A stretch of DNA of 64,000 nt from Homarus americanus (lineage: Eukaryota > Arthropoda > Malacostraca > Decapoda > Nephropidae), in the NCBI RefSeq assembly GCF_018991925.1, contig NW_024756571.1:81554-145553 (forward strand), written 5' to 3'. The position numbers and the translations under genes are program-made. Under the pieces are notes generated by a model. It was not told the origin of the DNA. It ran no database searches and was given only the letters and a program-made list of their open reading frames with translations. Position 1 is the first letter of the stretch. Each line of letters opens with the position of its first letter. Positions 63,792-64,000 of this stretch are shown piece by piece.

Positions 63792-64000
63792 ATGGGCACG
63801 GGGGTGGAGGAGACTGCAGTGGAAGCGGGTAAACAAGGCGAAAGATTACAGGGAAATAGTGTTAGGAATGATGACAAAACTAAATTAGACAGGGAGTTTA
63901 AAACTAAACGCGGTAAGGGGAGGACTCAGAACACGACTAACTTAAATGTATACTACGCGAACAGTAGAAGTATGAGAAACAAAATGGATGATATTAGGGC
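63792..64000 (+). CDS. CR1-like LINE ORF2, N-terminal part (endonuclease start)
   Basis: ATG at 63792, 8 nt after the ORF1 stop, is open to the window end (69 codons). After a low-complexity basic leader (FKTKRGKGRTQN) it reads NLNVYYANSRSMRNKMDDIR. The N-AR-S-R-K pattern is how LINE apurinic-type endonuclease domains begin. The full protein would carry endonuclease and RT. The close ORF1-ORF2 spacing suggests reinitiation after ORF1. No lesion is seen in the visible part. Confidence 0.82.
   Translation, partial: MGTGVEETAVEAGKQGERLQGNSVRNDDKTKLDREFKTKRGKGRTQNTTNLNVYYANSRSMRNKMDDIR

Larger units (their letters stand above)
62760..64000 (+). mobile_element. CR1-like LINE, 5' part (runs off the window)
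   Basis: About 150 bp of putative 5' UTR, then ORF1 (62908-63783) and, 8 nt later, ORF2 (63792 onward). It is the only LINE here with a 5' region. The element's exact 5' end was not determined. Confidence 0.8.

Overview
The window looks like repeat-saturated nuclear DNA of an arthropod, most likely a decapod crustacean (inference). The evidence is: interstitial runs of the arthropod telomere-type unit TTAGG; nine (TA)n tracts of about 60-117 bp; Penelope-like elements with GIY-YIG endonucleases; CR1-like LINEs whose ORF1 carries an SGNH esterase and whose 3' ends carry TTCTTATG-type octamers; and mariner debris. I found no host protein-coding gene, operon, CRISPR array, rRNA or convincing tRNA. 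Most long open frames are artefacts of tandem repeats.

Layout. 0-8 kb: a foldback MITE, then a 16-bp minisatellite split by a hAT-like element, which itself holds a TG...CA insertion inside a (TA)n tract. 8-20 kb: purine-rich tracts, a 50-bp minisatellite, a decayed copy of a multicopy invertebrate protein family (10.5-12.0 kb), an antisense LINE with a C-terminal zinc finger (14.0-15.5 kb) and a Penelope tail (17.5 kb). 20-30.5 kb: four large arrays, namely a 4-kb pyrimidine array, an 18-bp array, a 21-bp array interrupted by a CR1 3' end, and another 18-bp array. 30.5-42.1 kb: a Tc1/mariner fragment, a 21-bp array, inverted arrays of a 22-bp unit, a 43-bp array, an internally deleted mariner, a dispersed 0.8-kb repeat and a 26-bp array with higher-order structure. 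42.5-50 kb: a CR1 RT copy, the inverted second copy of the 0.8-kb repeat and pieces of two or three other LINEs. 50-56.6 kb: microsatellites, a candidate MITE and a second inverted 22-bp array. 56.6-62.6 kb: two Penelope-like elements. 62.8 kb to the end: the 5' part of a young CR1-like LINE (ORF1 and the start of ORF2).

The only proteins that can be read as functional units belong to retroelements. Penelope RT plus GIY-YIG endonuclease would nick the target and prime reverse transcription. CR1 ORF1 (coiled coil plus esterase) with ORF2 (endonuclease plus RT) would form a LINE RNP. Each copy carries at least one visible disruption. The most interesting structures are a hairpin motif with covarying stems tied to Penelope ends, the inverted 22-bp arrays, an inverted pair of 0.8-kb repeats, and the nested insertion at 1-8 kb.
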